This document shows positions 32,010 to 39,538 of a DNA stretch of 64,000 nt, in pieces. Source of the stretch: Streptomyces canus (GTDB lineage Bacteria; Actinomycetota; Actinomycetes; Streptomycetales; Streptomycetaceae). Both the position numbers and the translations under genes were made by a program. The notes under the pieces are model-generated. The model ran no database searches. It was given only the letters and a program-made list of their open reading frames with translations, and was not told the origin of the DNA. Location: NCBI RefSeq assembly GCF_030815415.1, contig NZ_JAUSWW010000001.1:5084001-5148000 (forward strand). Reading direction: 5' to 3'. Position 1 is the first letter of the stretch; every line of letters starts with the position of its first letter.

Positions 32010-32839
32010 CGCTCACCTCCCGGCAGATCGGCCGGCGTGACCGACCACCAGGGCAGCTCGCGGTACAGGGGCTTCTCGGAGACCTGCTCCTGACTCCATT
32101 TCGGCGGTCGCACGCTGGTGGTACGGGAGCGGACCTGTACGCGTTCGACGCTGCCGTCGGACCCGGCCGCGTCGTCCCGGTCCAGGCGCATCACCACGAT
32201 GCGGCGCAGATACGTCTCGGACAGGGCGCCGCGCAGCCCGACCGGGCGGTTGTCGGTGCCGTGGGTGGCGGTGAAGAAGTCCCACGCGCGGCGCAGCTCG
32301 TTCTGCTGGGTGTGGCTGGGCAGCAGATTGCCGTCGATGGCCCGGCCGTCCTCGGCGGACAGGTCGTACCAGCCGGTGGTCCGCACGGTGCCGTCCGCGG
32401 CGAGGACCTGGGCCCGCACCTGGACCGCGATGTTCTGCTGCAGCGGGTTCGGCGCGAAGAGCTTCCAGTTCTGCTCGAACTCCGGGTAGATCCAGTCGTC
32501 GATCGCCTTGCCGTGGTGTTTGGTGACCGCGTTGGAAGGCGCGACGTGCAGGAACGTCATCCCCAGATGGACGCAGACGGTGACCGCCACGATCGCGAGC
32601 GCCAGCGCGGCACCGATCTGGTAGCGGAGCGAGAGGGCGGCCACACCGGTGCGGGGTCCGGTGCCGAGCGGGGGAGGCAGGTCGTACGGCGACGCCGGGG
32701 GCGCCGCGCCCGCGGGATCGTCGGCCGCGGGCACGGCGGCCGCGGGCACGGCGGCCGGCGGCCCGGCGCCCCCCTCCGGCACCCCCGGCTCGTCGGCAGG
32801 CCCGCTCCGGGCGCCCGAGCCTGTGTCGTACGCGTCCAT
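32006..32839 (-). CDS. DUF5819-family membrane-anchored protein
   Basis: A 277-residue protein. A Pro/Ala/Gly-rich cytoplasmic N-terminus (about 1-70) is followed by one membrane helix (QIGAALALAIVAVTVCVHLG) and an extracytoplasmic domain of about 180 residues. That domain starts MTFLHVAPSNAVTKHH and holds the family block FEQNWKLFAPNPLQQNIAV, then WYDLSAEDGRAIDGNLLPSH. It is coupled by GTGA to the HTTM gene, and I infer a complex of the two at the membrane. The function is unknown. I chose the ATG at 32838-32839 because the frame further upstream is an antisense shadow of paaA. The start faces the paaA promoter region. Confidence 0.82.
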   Translation of the reverse strand: MDAYDTGSGARSGPADEPGVPEGGAGPPAAVPAAAVPAADDPAGAAPPASPYDLPPPLGTGPRTGVAALSLRYQIGAALALAIVAVTVCVHLGMTFLHVAPSNAVTKHHGKAIDDWIYPEFEQNWKLFAPNPLQQNIAVQVRAQVLAADGTVRTTGWYDLSAEDGRAIDGNLLPSHTQQNELRRAWDFFTATHGTDNRPVGLRGALSETYLRRIVVMRLDRDDAAGSDGSVERVQVRSRTTSVRPPKWSQEQVSEKPLYRELPWWSVTPADLPGGER

Positions 32840-33029
32840 TCCGCCCCGTCTCCCGATGTCCGCTCCGTCTTCCGGCCACGAGGCCGCAGGGCCCGCCGCC
32901 GCCCTCGCGCACCCCTCCACGGCGCTCGCACGGGAACGGTACTCAGGCCTTCCCGCCCGCACAGCCCGTCGGCAGGTTATCCACAGCGGTTGACACCTTA
33001 CGGCGCCCGGCACACCATGGAATCGACGA

Positions 33030-33043
33030 ACCGAACGATCGGT
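33030..33043. promoter_or_regulatory. PaaR-like TetR operator upstream of paaA
   Basis: ACCGAACGATCGGT matches ACCGNNCGNNCGGT exactly and lies 43 bp before the paaA start. A DnaA-box-like TTATCCACA (32977-32985) and a TTGACA-like -35 (32990-32995) are just upstream, placing the operator over or just after the promoter. Confidence 0.7.
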
Positions 33044-33085
33044 CGGGAGCCTGCTCCGGGCAGCGCACAAGATCGAGGGGGCCAC

Positions 33086-34069
33086 ATGGCAACAGCAGCA
33101 CAGGCGTACGACCGGGAGGACGCCGTCGACCAGGACGCGTACGAGCGCGCCTTCGACGCCGCCGTGGCCGCCGACGAGCGCATCGAACCGCGCGACTGGA
33201 TGCCGGACGCCTACCGCGCGACCCTGGTCCGCCAGATCGCCCAGCACGCCCACTCCGAGATCATCGGCATGCAGCCGGAGGCGAACTGGATCACGCGCGC
33301 GCCCTCGCTGCGCCGCAAGGCCATCCTGATGGCCAAGGTCCAGGACGAGGCCGGGCACGGCCTCTACCTCTACAGCGCGGCCGAAACCCTCGGCACCGGC
33401 CGCGACGAGCTGCTGGACAAGCTCCACACCGGCCGTCAGAAGTACTCCTCGATCTTCAACTACCCCACGCTGACCTGGGCGGACGTCGGCGCGATCGGCT
33501 GGCTCGTGGACGGCGCCGCGATCACCAACCAGGTCCCCCTGTGCCGCTGCTCCTACGGCCCCTACGCGCGCGCGATGGTGCGCATCTGCAAGGAGGAGTC
33601 CTTCCACCAGCGCCAGGGATACGAGCTCCTGCTGGCGCTCAGCAAGGGCACCCCCGAGCAGCACGCGATGGCCCAGGACGCGGTGGACCGCTGGTGGTGG
33701 CCGTCCCTGATGATGTTCGGCCCGCCCGACGACGAGTCCGCGCACTCCGCACAGTCAATGGCCTGGAAGATCAAGCGGCACTCCAACGACGAGCTGCGCC
33801 GGCGCTTCGTCGACATCTGCGTCCCCCAGGCCGAGTCCCTGGGCCTCACGCTCCCCGACCCGGACCTGAAGTGGAACGAGGAGCTGGGCCGGCACGAATT
33901 CGGCGAGATCGACTGGACCGAGTTCAAGAACGTCCTCAAGGGCAACGGCCCCTGCAACGAACAGCGCATCACCCAGCGCAGGCAGGCCCACGACGAGGGC
34001 GCCTGGGTCCGCGAGGCCGCCTCGGCCTACGCCGGCAAGCACACCGAGACGGGAGCCGCACGCGCATGA
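33086..34069 (+). CDS. paaA: 1,2-phenylacetyl-CoA epoxidase, catalytic subunit PaaA
   Basis: The diiron oxygenase subunit that epoxidises the aromatic ring of phenylacetyl-CoA. It has 327 residues from the ATG at 33086. The ferritin-like four-helix core has carboxylate-His iron motifs in KVQDEAGHGLYLY and KEESFHQRQGYELL, plus an upstream Glu (QHAHSEIIGMQPE), and ends in the PaaA signature LPDPDLKWNEELGRHEFG. It is the first gene of paaABCDE, all joined by four-base overlaps. The PaaR-like operator at 33030 suggests induction by phenylacetyl-CoA. The frame extends far upstream, but the residues there do not belong to PaaA. Confidence 0.93.
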   Translation: MATAAQAYDREDAVDQDAYERAFDAAVAADERIEPRDWMPDAYRATLVRQIAQHAHSEIIGMQPEANWITRAPSLRRKAILMAKVQDEAGHGLYLYSAAETLGTGRDELLDKLHTGRQKYSSIFNYPTLTWADVGAIGWLVDGAAITNQVPLCRCSYGPYARAMVRICKEESFHQRQGYELLLALSKGTPEQHAMAQDAVDRWWWPSLMMFGPPDDESAHSAQSMAWKIKRHSNDELRRRFVDICVPQAESLGLTLPDPDLKWNEELGRHEFGEIDWTEFKNVLKGNGPCNEQRITQRRQAHDEGAWVREAASAYAGKHTETGAARA

Positions 34070-34353
34070 CGAACACCGACTGGCCTCTGTGGGAGGTCTT
34101 CGTACGCTCCCGCCGCGGCCTCTCGCACACCCACGCCGGCAGCCTGCACGCACCGGACGCGGACCTCGCCCTGCGCAACGCCCGCGACCTGTACACCCGC
34201 CGCGGCGAGGGCGTCTCGATCTGGGTCGTCCCGTCCTCGGTGATCACCGCGTCCTCGCCGGACGAGAAGGACCCGTTCTTCGAACCGTCCGCCGACAAGC
34301 CCTACCGCCATCCGACGTTCTACGAGATCCCGGACGGGGTGAAGCACCTGTGA
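34066..34353 (+). CDS. paaB: 1,2-phenylacetyl-CoA epoxidase subunit PaaB
   Basis: A 95-residue structural subunit that bridges PaaAC heterodimers. The signature LWEVFVRSRRGLSHTHAGSL, then ALRNARDLYTRRGEGVSIWV and the C-terminal FFEPSADKPYRHPTFYEIPD make this unambiguous. Its length is normal. The ATG overlaps the paaA stop and its own stop overlaps the paaC GTG (GTGA). Confidence 0.93.
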   Translation: MTNTDWPLWEVFVRSRRGLSHTHAGSLHAPDADLALRNARDLYTRRGEGVSIWVVPSSVITASSPDEKDPFFEPSADKPYRHPTFYEIPDGVKHL

Positions 34354-35072
34354 CCGTCGACCTGACCACGCACGCCGCCGCTCTGGCCCTCGGGGACGAC
34401 GCCCTGGTGCTCTCCCACCGCCTCGGCGAATGGGCCGGCCACGCCCCCGTCCTGGAGGAGGAGGTCGCCCTCGCCAACATCGCGCTGGACCTCCTGGGCC
34501 AGGCCCGCGTCCTGCTCTCGATGGCCGGCGACGAGGACGAACTGGCGTATCTGCGCGAGGAGCGCGCCTTCCGCAACCTCCAGCTGGTGGAGCAGCCGAA
34601 CGGCGACTTCGCCCACACCATCGCCCGCCAGCTGTACTTCTCCACCTACCAGCACCTGCTCCACGCCGAACTGGCCGCGGGCGAGGGCCCCTTCGCCCCG
34701 CTCGCCGCGAAGGCCGTCAAGGAGGTCGCCTATCACCGCGACCACGCCGAGCAGTGGACCCTGCGGCTGGGCGACGGCACGGACGTCAGCCACGAGCGGA
34801 TGCGGCGGGCGTGCGAGGCGCTGTGGCGGTTCACCGGCGAGATGTTCCAGCCCGTGGAGGGCGTCGACGTCGACTGGGCCGCCCTGGAGACCATGTGGCT
34901 GGCGTCCGTCACGGACGTCCTGGGCCGGGCCACCCTGAGCGTCCCCGAGGGCCCGCGCACGGGCGCGTGGACGGCCGGTGCGGGCCGACAGGGCCTGCAC
35001 ACCGAGTCCTTCGGGCGGATGCTCGCCGAGATGCAGCATCTGCACCGCAGCCACCCGGGGGCGTCATGGTGA
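34350..35072 (+). CDS. paaC: 1,2-phenylacetyl-CoA epoxidase structural subunit PaaC
   Basis: A 240-residue ferritin-like partner of PaaA that lacks a working iron site. Typical blocks are LGDDALVLSHRLGEWAGHAP, LEEEVALANIALDLLGQAR, FRNLQLVEQPNGDFAHTIAR and KAVKEVAYHRDHAEQW. It starts with GTG overlapping the paaB stop. Its end overlaps the start of paaD by seven bases (ATG 35066) or four (GTG 35069). It shares fold and length with family members, and nothing is missing. Confidence 0.92.
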   Translation: MTVDLTTHAAALALGDDALVLSHRLGEWAGHAPVLEEEVALANIALDLLGQARVLLSMAGDEDELAYLREERAFRNLQLVEQPNGDFAHTIARQLYFSTYQHLLHAELAAGEGPFAPLAAKAVKEVAYHRDHAEQWTLRLGDGTDVSHERMRRACEALWRFTGEMFQPVEGVDVDWAALETMWLASVTDVLGRATLSVPEGPRTGAWTAGAGRQGLHTESFGRMLAEMQHLHRSHPGASW

Positions 35073-35590
35073 CCCTGACACCGCTGGAGGCGGAACTCCT
35101 CGAGGTGGCCGGGTCGGTGCCCGACCCCGAACTGCCCGTGCTCACCCTGCGGGAACTGGGAGTCGTGCGCGCGGTGCACGTCCGCGGCCAGGACACGGCC
35201 GAGGTCGAACTGACCCCGACGTACACCGGCTGCCCGGCGATCGAGGCGATGGCCGTGGACATCGAGCGGGTGCTGCACGCCCACGGCGTCCGCGAGGTCA
35301 CCGTGCGCACGGTCCTCGCGCCCGCCTGGTCGACGGACGACATCTCGGCCGAAGGCCGCCGCAAGCTCAGGGAGTTCGGCATAGCCCCGCCGCGCACGCA
35401 GCACGCGGCCGGCCCGGTGACCGTGTCCCTGGGCCCCACCCGGACACTCGACGCCACCGACCCCGTCCGCTGCCCGCACTGCGGATCCGCCGACACCGAG
35501 CTGCTCAGCCGTTTCTCCTCCACGGCCTGCAAGGCGCTGCGGCGCTGTCTGGACTGCCGTGAACCCTTCGACCACTTCAAGGAGTTGTGA
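35066..35590 (+). CDS. paaD: phenylacetate degradation protein PaaD (Fe-S assembly-like)
   Basis: A 174-residue protein with an N-terminal MIP18/SufT-like domain (about 5-95): VPDPELPVLTLRELGVVRAV, then ELTPTYTGCPAIEAMAVDIE. The C-terminal zinc ribbon has CPHCGS and CLDC. PaaD is needed to mature the epoxidase, probably by helping to build the Fe-S cluster of PaaE or the diiron site. The start is ATG 35066, or GTG one codon later; both overlap the paaC stop. The stop overlaps the paaE start. Confidence 0.9.
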   Translation: MVTLTPLEAELLEVAGSVPDPELPVLTLRELGVVRAVHVRGQDTAEVELTPTYTGCPAIEAMAVDIERVLHAHGVREVTVRTVLAPAWSTDDISAEGRRKLREFGIAPPRTQHAAGPVTVSLGPTRTLDATDPVRCPHCGSADTELLSRFSSTACKALRRCLDCREPFDHFKEL

Positions 35591-36648
35591 TGGCCCGCTT
35601 CCACGCGCTCCGGGTGGCGGCGGTCGACCGGCTCACCGATGACTCCGTGGCCCTCACCTTCACCGTGCCGCCGGAGCTCGGCGAGGCCTACCGCTACGCA
35701 CCGGGCCAGCACCTCGCCGTGCGCCGCACGGCGGACGGCGAGGAGATCCGGCGCACGTACTCGATCTGCTCCCCGGCACCGGACGGTGAGGCGCCTCGCC
35801 GACTGCGCGTCGGTGTACGGCTGGTGGACGGCGGAGCCTTCTCCACGTACGCGCTCAAGGAGATCACCGTCGGCGACGAGCTGGAGGTGATGACTCCCGC
35901 GGGGCGCTTCACCCTCACCCCCGCACCCGGCCTGTACGCGGCGGTCGTCGGCGGCAGCGGCATCACCCCGGTGCTGTCGATCGTGTCGACGCTGCTGGCG
36001 CGCGAGCCCGAGGCCCGGTTCTGTCTGATCCGCAGTGACCGTACGGCCGCCTCGACGATGTTCCTGGACGAGGTCGCCGACCTGAAGGACCGCTACCCGG
36101 AGCGGCTGCAGCTGGTCACGGTGCTCTCCCGGGAGGAGCAGCAGGCGGGACTGCCGTCCGGACGGCTCGACCGGGAGCGGCTGACGGGACTGCTGCCCGC
36201 GCTGCTGCCGGTGGCGGATGTGGCGGGCTGGTTCCTGTGCGGGCCGTTCGGGCTGGTGCAGAGTGCGGGACGAGCGCTGAGGGAGCTCGGCGTCCCCCGG
36301 AGCCGCGTCCACGAGGAGATCTTCCACGTCGACGAGGGAGCGGCCCCGGCGCCCAGGGCCCCCGCGCCCGCGCACAGCACGGTGACCGCCCGTCTCGACG
36401 GCCGCGGCGGGACCTGGGCCGTCCAGGACGGCGAGTCCCTCCTCGACGCGGTCCTGCGCAACCGCTCCGACGCGCCCTACGCATGCAAGGGCGGGGTGTG
36501 CGGCACCTGCCGCGCCTTCCTCGTCTCCGGCGAGGTCCGCATGGACCGCAACTTCGCGCTGGAGCCGGAGGAGACGGAGGCGGGGTACGTACTGGCGTGC
36601 CAGTCGCATCCGGCGACGGAGACGGTGGAGCTGGACTTCGACAGGTGA
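35590..36648 (+). CDS. paaE: 1,2-phenylacetyl-CoA epoxidase reductase PaaE
   Basis: Delivers electrons from NADPH to PaaA. It has 352 residues: an FAD-binding barrel (about 1-100, IRRTYSICS with the R-x-Y-S motif), a NAD(P)-binding domain (about 105-230, GGSGITPVLSIV and FLCGPFGLV), and a C-terminal plant-type [2Fe-2S] domain with CKGGVCGTC and a fourth Cys in VLACQSHP. The order FAD-NAD-ferredoxin is normal for PaaE. The ATG at 35590 shares bases with the paaD stop (TGATG); a GTG at 35587 is also in frame. It ends the operon; a short GC hairpin follows. Confidence 0.92.
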   Translation: MARFHALRVAAVDRLTDDSVALTFTVPPELGEAYRYAPGQHLAVRRTADGEEIRRTYSICSPAPDGEAPRRLRVGVRLVDGGAFSTYALKEITVGDELEVMTPAGRFTLTPAPGLYAAVVGGSGITPVLSIVSTLLAREPEARFCLIRSDRTAASTMFLDEVADLKDRYPERLQLVTVLSREEQQAGLPSGRLDRERLTGLLPALLPVADVAGWFLCGPFGLVQSAGRALRELGVPRSRVHEEIFHVDEGAAPAPRAPAPAHSTVTARLDGRGGTWAVQDGESLLDAVLRNRSDAPYACKGGVCGTCRAFLVSGEVRMDRNFALEPEETEAGYVLACQSHPATETVELDFDR

Positions 36649-36652
36649 GGCC

Positions 36653-36669
36653 CGGGGCGGGCCGCCCCG
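36653..36669 (+). terminator. weak hairpin after paaE
   Basis: CGGGGCG (36653-36659) pairs with CGCCCCG (36663-36669), followed by the pyrimidine-rich TTCCCTTCTTC. A short-stem terminator is possible. Confidence 0.45.
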
Positions 36670-36680
36670 TTCCCTTCTTC

Positions 36681-36694
36681 TAGAACCTGTTCTA
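36681..36694. promoter_or_regulatory. KstR-like operator before the acyl-CoA dehydrogenase
   Basis: TAGAACCTGTTCTA is palindromic and fits TNNAACNNGTTNNA, the motif reported for the actinobacterial TetR repressor KstR of sterol and acyl-CoA catabolism. It lies 64 bp before the GTG start. Confidence 0.55.
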
Positions 36695-36697
36695 TCT

Positions 36698-36710
36698 TGA
36701 CGGTCCGTCA
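36698..36710. promoter_or_regulatory. second palindrome in the acyl-CoA dehydrogenase promoter
   Basis: TGACGGTCCGTCA, six-base arms around a central T, lies four bases after the KstR-like site. It resembles TetR-type operators of acyl-CoA genes. The binder is unknown. Confidence 0.45.
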
Positions 36711-36757
36711 GATCGGCTCACCCGTCGATCGGCTGACGCGTCGGGAGGACAGGGACC

Positions 36758-37891
36758 GTGGACTTCACCTTCACCGAGGAGCAGCAGGCGGCGGCCGAGG
36801 CGGCACGTGGCGTGTTCGCCGGGGTCGCGCCGGACGGGGTGCCGAGCCCCGCGCTCGCCACGGGCGCCGTCGCCGACCACTTCGACCGCGAGCTGTGGAG
36901 CAGGCTCGCCGACGCGGACCTGCTGAGCCTGCTGCTGACGGAGGAGTACGGCGGGGCCGGTCTGGACGCGGTCGCGCTGTGCCTGGTGCTGGCCGAGTCG
37001 GCGAAGGTGCTGGCGCGGGTTCCGCTGCTGGAGAGCAGCGCGGCCGCGGCGGCCGTACAGGCCCATGGCACCGAGGAGTTGAGGTCCGGCCTGCTCGCCC
37101 CGGCGGGCCGCGGTGAGGTCGTGCTGACCGTCGCCGCGAGCGGCCGTACCGGCCACGACCCCGCCGAACTCGCCGTGACCGCACGGCAGGAGGGCGCGGA
37201 GTGGATCCTGGACGGCGTGCAGACGGCGGTGCCCTGGGCGTTCGACGCGGACCACATCGTCGTACCGGCGCACACGGCGGCCGGACAGACCGTGCTCACG
37301 CTGGTGGCACCCGCCGGCGTAGGGGTCGCCCTCGCCGAGCAGCTCTCCACCACGGGCGAGCGGCTCGGCGAACTGCGGCTGGAGTCGGCGCGGATCGCGG
37401 CCCGGGACGTCCTCGACGCGGACGGGGCGTGGGAGTCCCTACGGCATCTGCTGACCGTCGGGACGTGTGCGCAGGCACTCGGCCTGGGCCGTCAGGTCCT
37501 GCGGATGACCAGTGAATACACCAGCAAGCGGGAGCAGTTCGGCTTCCCGGTCGCCACGTTCCAGGCCGTCGCCGTGCAGGCCGCCGACCGCTACATCGAT
37601 CTGAAGGCGATGGAGGCCACGCTGTGGCAGGCGGCCTGGCGGACCGGCTCCGGGACCCAGGGCGCGCTGCCGGTCTCCGGCGAGGTCGCCGTCGCGAAGA
37701 TCTGGGCCTCGGAGGGCGTACGTCGGGTCGTGCAGACGGCACAGCATCTGCACGGCGGGTTCGGCGCCGACACCGACTACCCGCTGCACCGGTATCACGC
37801 CTGGGCCAAGCACCTGGAACTGTCGCTCGGCCCGGCAGCCGCCCACGAGGAGGCGCTGGGCGACCTGCTGGCGGCGCACCCCCTGGCCTGA
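36758..37891 (+). CDS. acyl-CoA dehydrogenase
   Basis: A 377-residue FAD-dependent acyl-CoA dehydrogenase. The N-terminal helical domain begins MDFTFTEEQQAAAEAARGVF; the middle barrel has VLTVAASGRTG and a shortened substrate loop; the C-terminal helices have YTSKREQFGFPVATFQAV and the flavin-contacting HLHGGFGADTDYPLHRYHAW. The last block resembles the sterol-type FadE subfamily, whose members often work as unlike-subunit tetramers, but no partner gene is adjacent. The general-base Glu/Asp position cannot be fixed by eye. It starts with GTG after GGGAGGAC. Two operator-like palindromes (36681, 36698) precede it. Confidence 0.9.
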   Translation: MDFTFTEEQQAAAEAARGVFAGVAPDGVPSPALATGAVADHFDRELWSRLADADLLSLLLTEEYGGAGLDAVALCLVLAESAKVLARVPLLESSAAAAAVQAHGTEELRSGLLAPAGRGEVVLTVAASGRTGHDPAELAVTARQEGAEWILDGVQTAVPWAFDADHIVVPAHTAAGQTVLTLVAPAGVGVALAEQLSTTGERLGELRLESARIAARDVLDADGAWESLRHLLTVGTCAQALGLGRQVLRMTSEYTSKREQFGFPVATFQAVAVQAADRYIDLKAMEATLWQAAWRTGSGTQGALPVSGEVAVAKIWASEGVRRVVQTAQHLHGGFGADTDYPLHRYHAWAKHLELSLGPAAAHEEALGDLLAAHPLA

Positions 37892-37913
37892 CGCGCGCGC
37901 CCGGGTGCCCGAC

Positions 37914-38261
37914 CTAGAGAACGAACGCCGGCGAACCGTTGTCCGTGACCATGGGACGGCCGGCGCCGTCCCAGGCCAGCATGCCGCCGTCGATGTTCAC
38001 GGCGTCGATGCCCTGCTGGACCAGGTACTGGGTGACCTGCGCGGAGCGACCGCCGACGCGGCACATCACATAGGCCCGCCGACCGTCCGCCACCGCCTCG
38101 GTCACCTCGCCGAACCGGGCCACGAAGTCACTCATGGGCACGTGCAGCGCACCCTCGACATGCCCCGCGGCCCACTCGTCGGCCTCACGGACATCCAGAA
38201 CGAGACCGTCGGCCGGAACACCGGCGACGTCGACCGAGGGCAGGGAAGCTCCGAAACTCAT
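37914..38261 (-). CDS. rhodanese-like domain protein
   Basis: A single-domain rhodanese of 115 residues. It has VLDVREADEWAAGHVEGALH in the N-terminal half and the active-site loop CRVGGRS (Cys in VMCRVGGRSAQ), with the usual final WDGAGRPM. It probably transfers sulfane sulfur in the cytosol; the acceptor is unknown. It is convergent with the acyl-CoA dehydrogenase 22 bp away. The next gene upstream on the same strand begins about 950 bp away and ends 103 bp from this start, so it may be a separate unit. Confidence 0.9.
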   Translation of the reverse strand: MSFGASLPSVDVAGVPADGLVLDVREADEWAAGHVEGALHVPMSDFVARFGEVTEAVADGRRAYVMCRVGGRSAQVTQYLVQQGIDAVNIDGGMLAWDGAGRPMVTDNGSPAFVL

Positions 38262-38364
38262 GGCCCGAGGCTACCTGAGCGACAGACGAGCCCCCGGCCG
38301 AGGGATCCGCGCACACCGCGGCGACATCCGACGTCCACAGGCGCCCGCCCGGCACACGGCCCGC

Positions 38365-39210
38365 CTACTGCCCGAGCAGCTCCGCCAGCTCGCGCTCCCG
38401 CTCCTCGAGCTGCGCCAGCAACTGCTCGGCGATCTCCTCCAGGAGCCGGTCGGGATCGTCCGGGGCCAGCCGCAGCATCGCCCCGATCGCGCTCTCCTCC
38501 AGCTCCCGCGCGACCACGCTGAGCAGCTCCTTGCGCCGGGAGAGCCACTCGAGGCGGGCGTAGAGCTCCTCGCTCGGCGTCGGCCCCTGCTCCGGCGGCT
38601 TCGGCCCGGCGGCCCACTCCTCGGCCAGCTCCCGCAGCAGCGGCTCGTCACCCCGGGCATAGGCGGCGTTGACCCGGGTGATGAACTCATCGCGGCGCGC
38701 CCGCTCGGTGTCGTCCTGCGCCAGGTCGGGGTGGGCCTTGCGGACCAGCTCACGGTAGAGCTTGCGGGCCTCGTCGCTGGGCCGCACCCGCTGCGGGGGC
38801 CGCACCGGCTGCTCCGTGAGCATCGCCACGGCCTCCGGGAACAGCCCGTCCCCGTCCATCCAGCCGTGGAACAGCTCTTCCACCGCCGGCATCGGCATCA
38901 CCCGGGCACGGGCCTCGTCCGCCTTGCGCCGGTCCTCGGGGTCACCGGTGCGCTCGGCCGTGGCCTCGGCGATCTGGGCGTCCAGTTCGTCGAGCCGGGT
39001 GTACATCGGGCCGAGTCTCTGGTGGTGCAGCCGGGAGAAGTTCTCGACCTCGACCCGGAAGGTCTCCACCGCGATCTCGTACTCGATCAGCGCCTGCTCG
39101 GCGGCCCGCACGGCCCGCTCCAGCCGCTCCTCGGGCCGGGGCGCGCCATCCTCGGGCGCCGCCCGCGTACCGCCGGCGACACCACCCTGCTCAGCTTCCG
39201 GGGTCGTCAC
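38365..39210 (-). CDS. J-domain-like coiled-coil protein
   Basis: 281 residues from the GTG at 39210. The N-terminal half is a long charged coiled coil (EERLERAVRAAEQALIEYEI onward, about residues 25-95). A J-domain-like segment follows at about 145-195: KLYRELVRKAHPDLAQDDTE, with HPD, and RRDEFITRVNAAYARGD. The C-terminal 85 residues are again Glu/Leu/Arg-rich helix ending ERERELAELLGQ. HPD is the motif with which J proteins stimulate Hsp70, so a cochaperone role is plausible. No dnaK is nearby. The reading frame runs further upstream, but GTG 39210 begins the coding-type codon usage. Confidence 0.75.
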   Translation of the reverse strand: MTTPEAEQGGVAGGTRAAPEDGAPRPEERLERAVRAAEQALIEYEIAVETFRVEVENFSRLHHQRLGPMYTRLDELDAQIAEATAERTGDPEDRRKADEARARVMPMPAVEELFHGWMDGDGLFPEAVAMLTEQPVRPPQRVRPSDEARKLYRELVRKAHPDLAQDDTERARRDEFITRVNAAYARGDEPLLRELAEEWAAGPKPPEQGPTPSEELYARLEWLSRRKELLSVVARELEESAIGAMLRLAPDDPDRLLEEIAEQLLAQLEERERELAELLGQ

Positions 39211-39256
39211 CCGACCAGCGTAGGCCACGGCCGGGTCGGCCCTCGGACGACCAGTG

Positions 39257-39510
39257 TCAGCCCCCACCCGCATCCGGGCAGTCCGCCGCCACCCACTGAG
39301 CCGCGAGGTCCCGGCACACGACGACCAGCGTCCCCGGCCGGCACACCACCTCATGGGCGCGGCCCCCGCCGTGCGGCAGCACCTCGTCGAGGCTCACGTC
39401 CCCCGGCGCGGCCACGTCACAGACCTCCGGGGCAGCTTCGCGAGGTAGGGCCGCGGGTCGATGATCCCCGTGATGTCCCCGTCCCGCCCGTCGAGATCCA
39501 CGTACCTCAC
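39257..39510 (-). pseudogene. small unknown gene with a single-base frameshift
   Basis: Two segments with strong coding bias join across frames. From the GTG at 39510 the first reads VRYVDLDGRDGDITGIIDPR, then PYLAKLP. After the CCCC run near 39432, the neighbouring frame continues PEVCDVAAPGDVSLDEVLPH through VVCRPGTLVVVCRDLAAQWV to the TGA at 39257. Adding one C gives a continuous protein of about 84 residues with four Cys. The length (254 bp) is one short of a multiple of three, which agrees. I do not recognise the family. It lies 28 bp after the DUF2252 gene on the same strand, so it may once have been co-transcribed. Confidence 0.45.
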
Positions 39511-39538
39511 CGAAGAACCCGCACCGGCCGCAAGCCCC

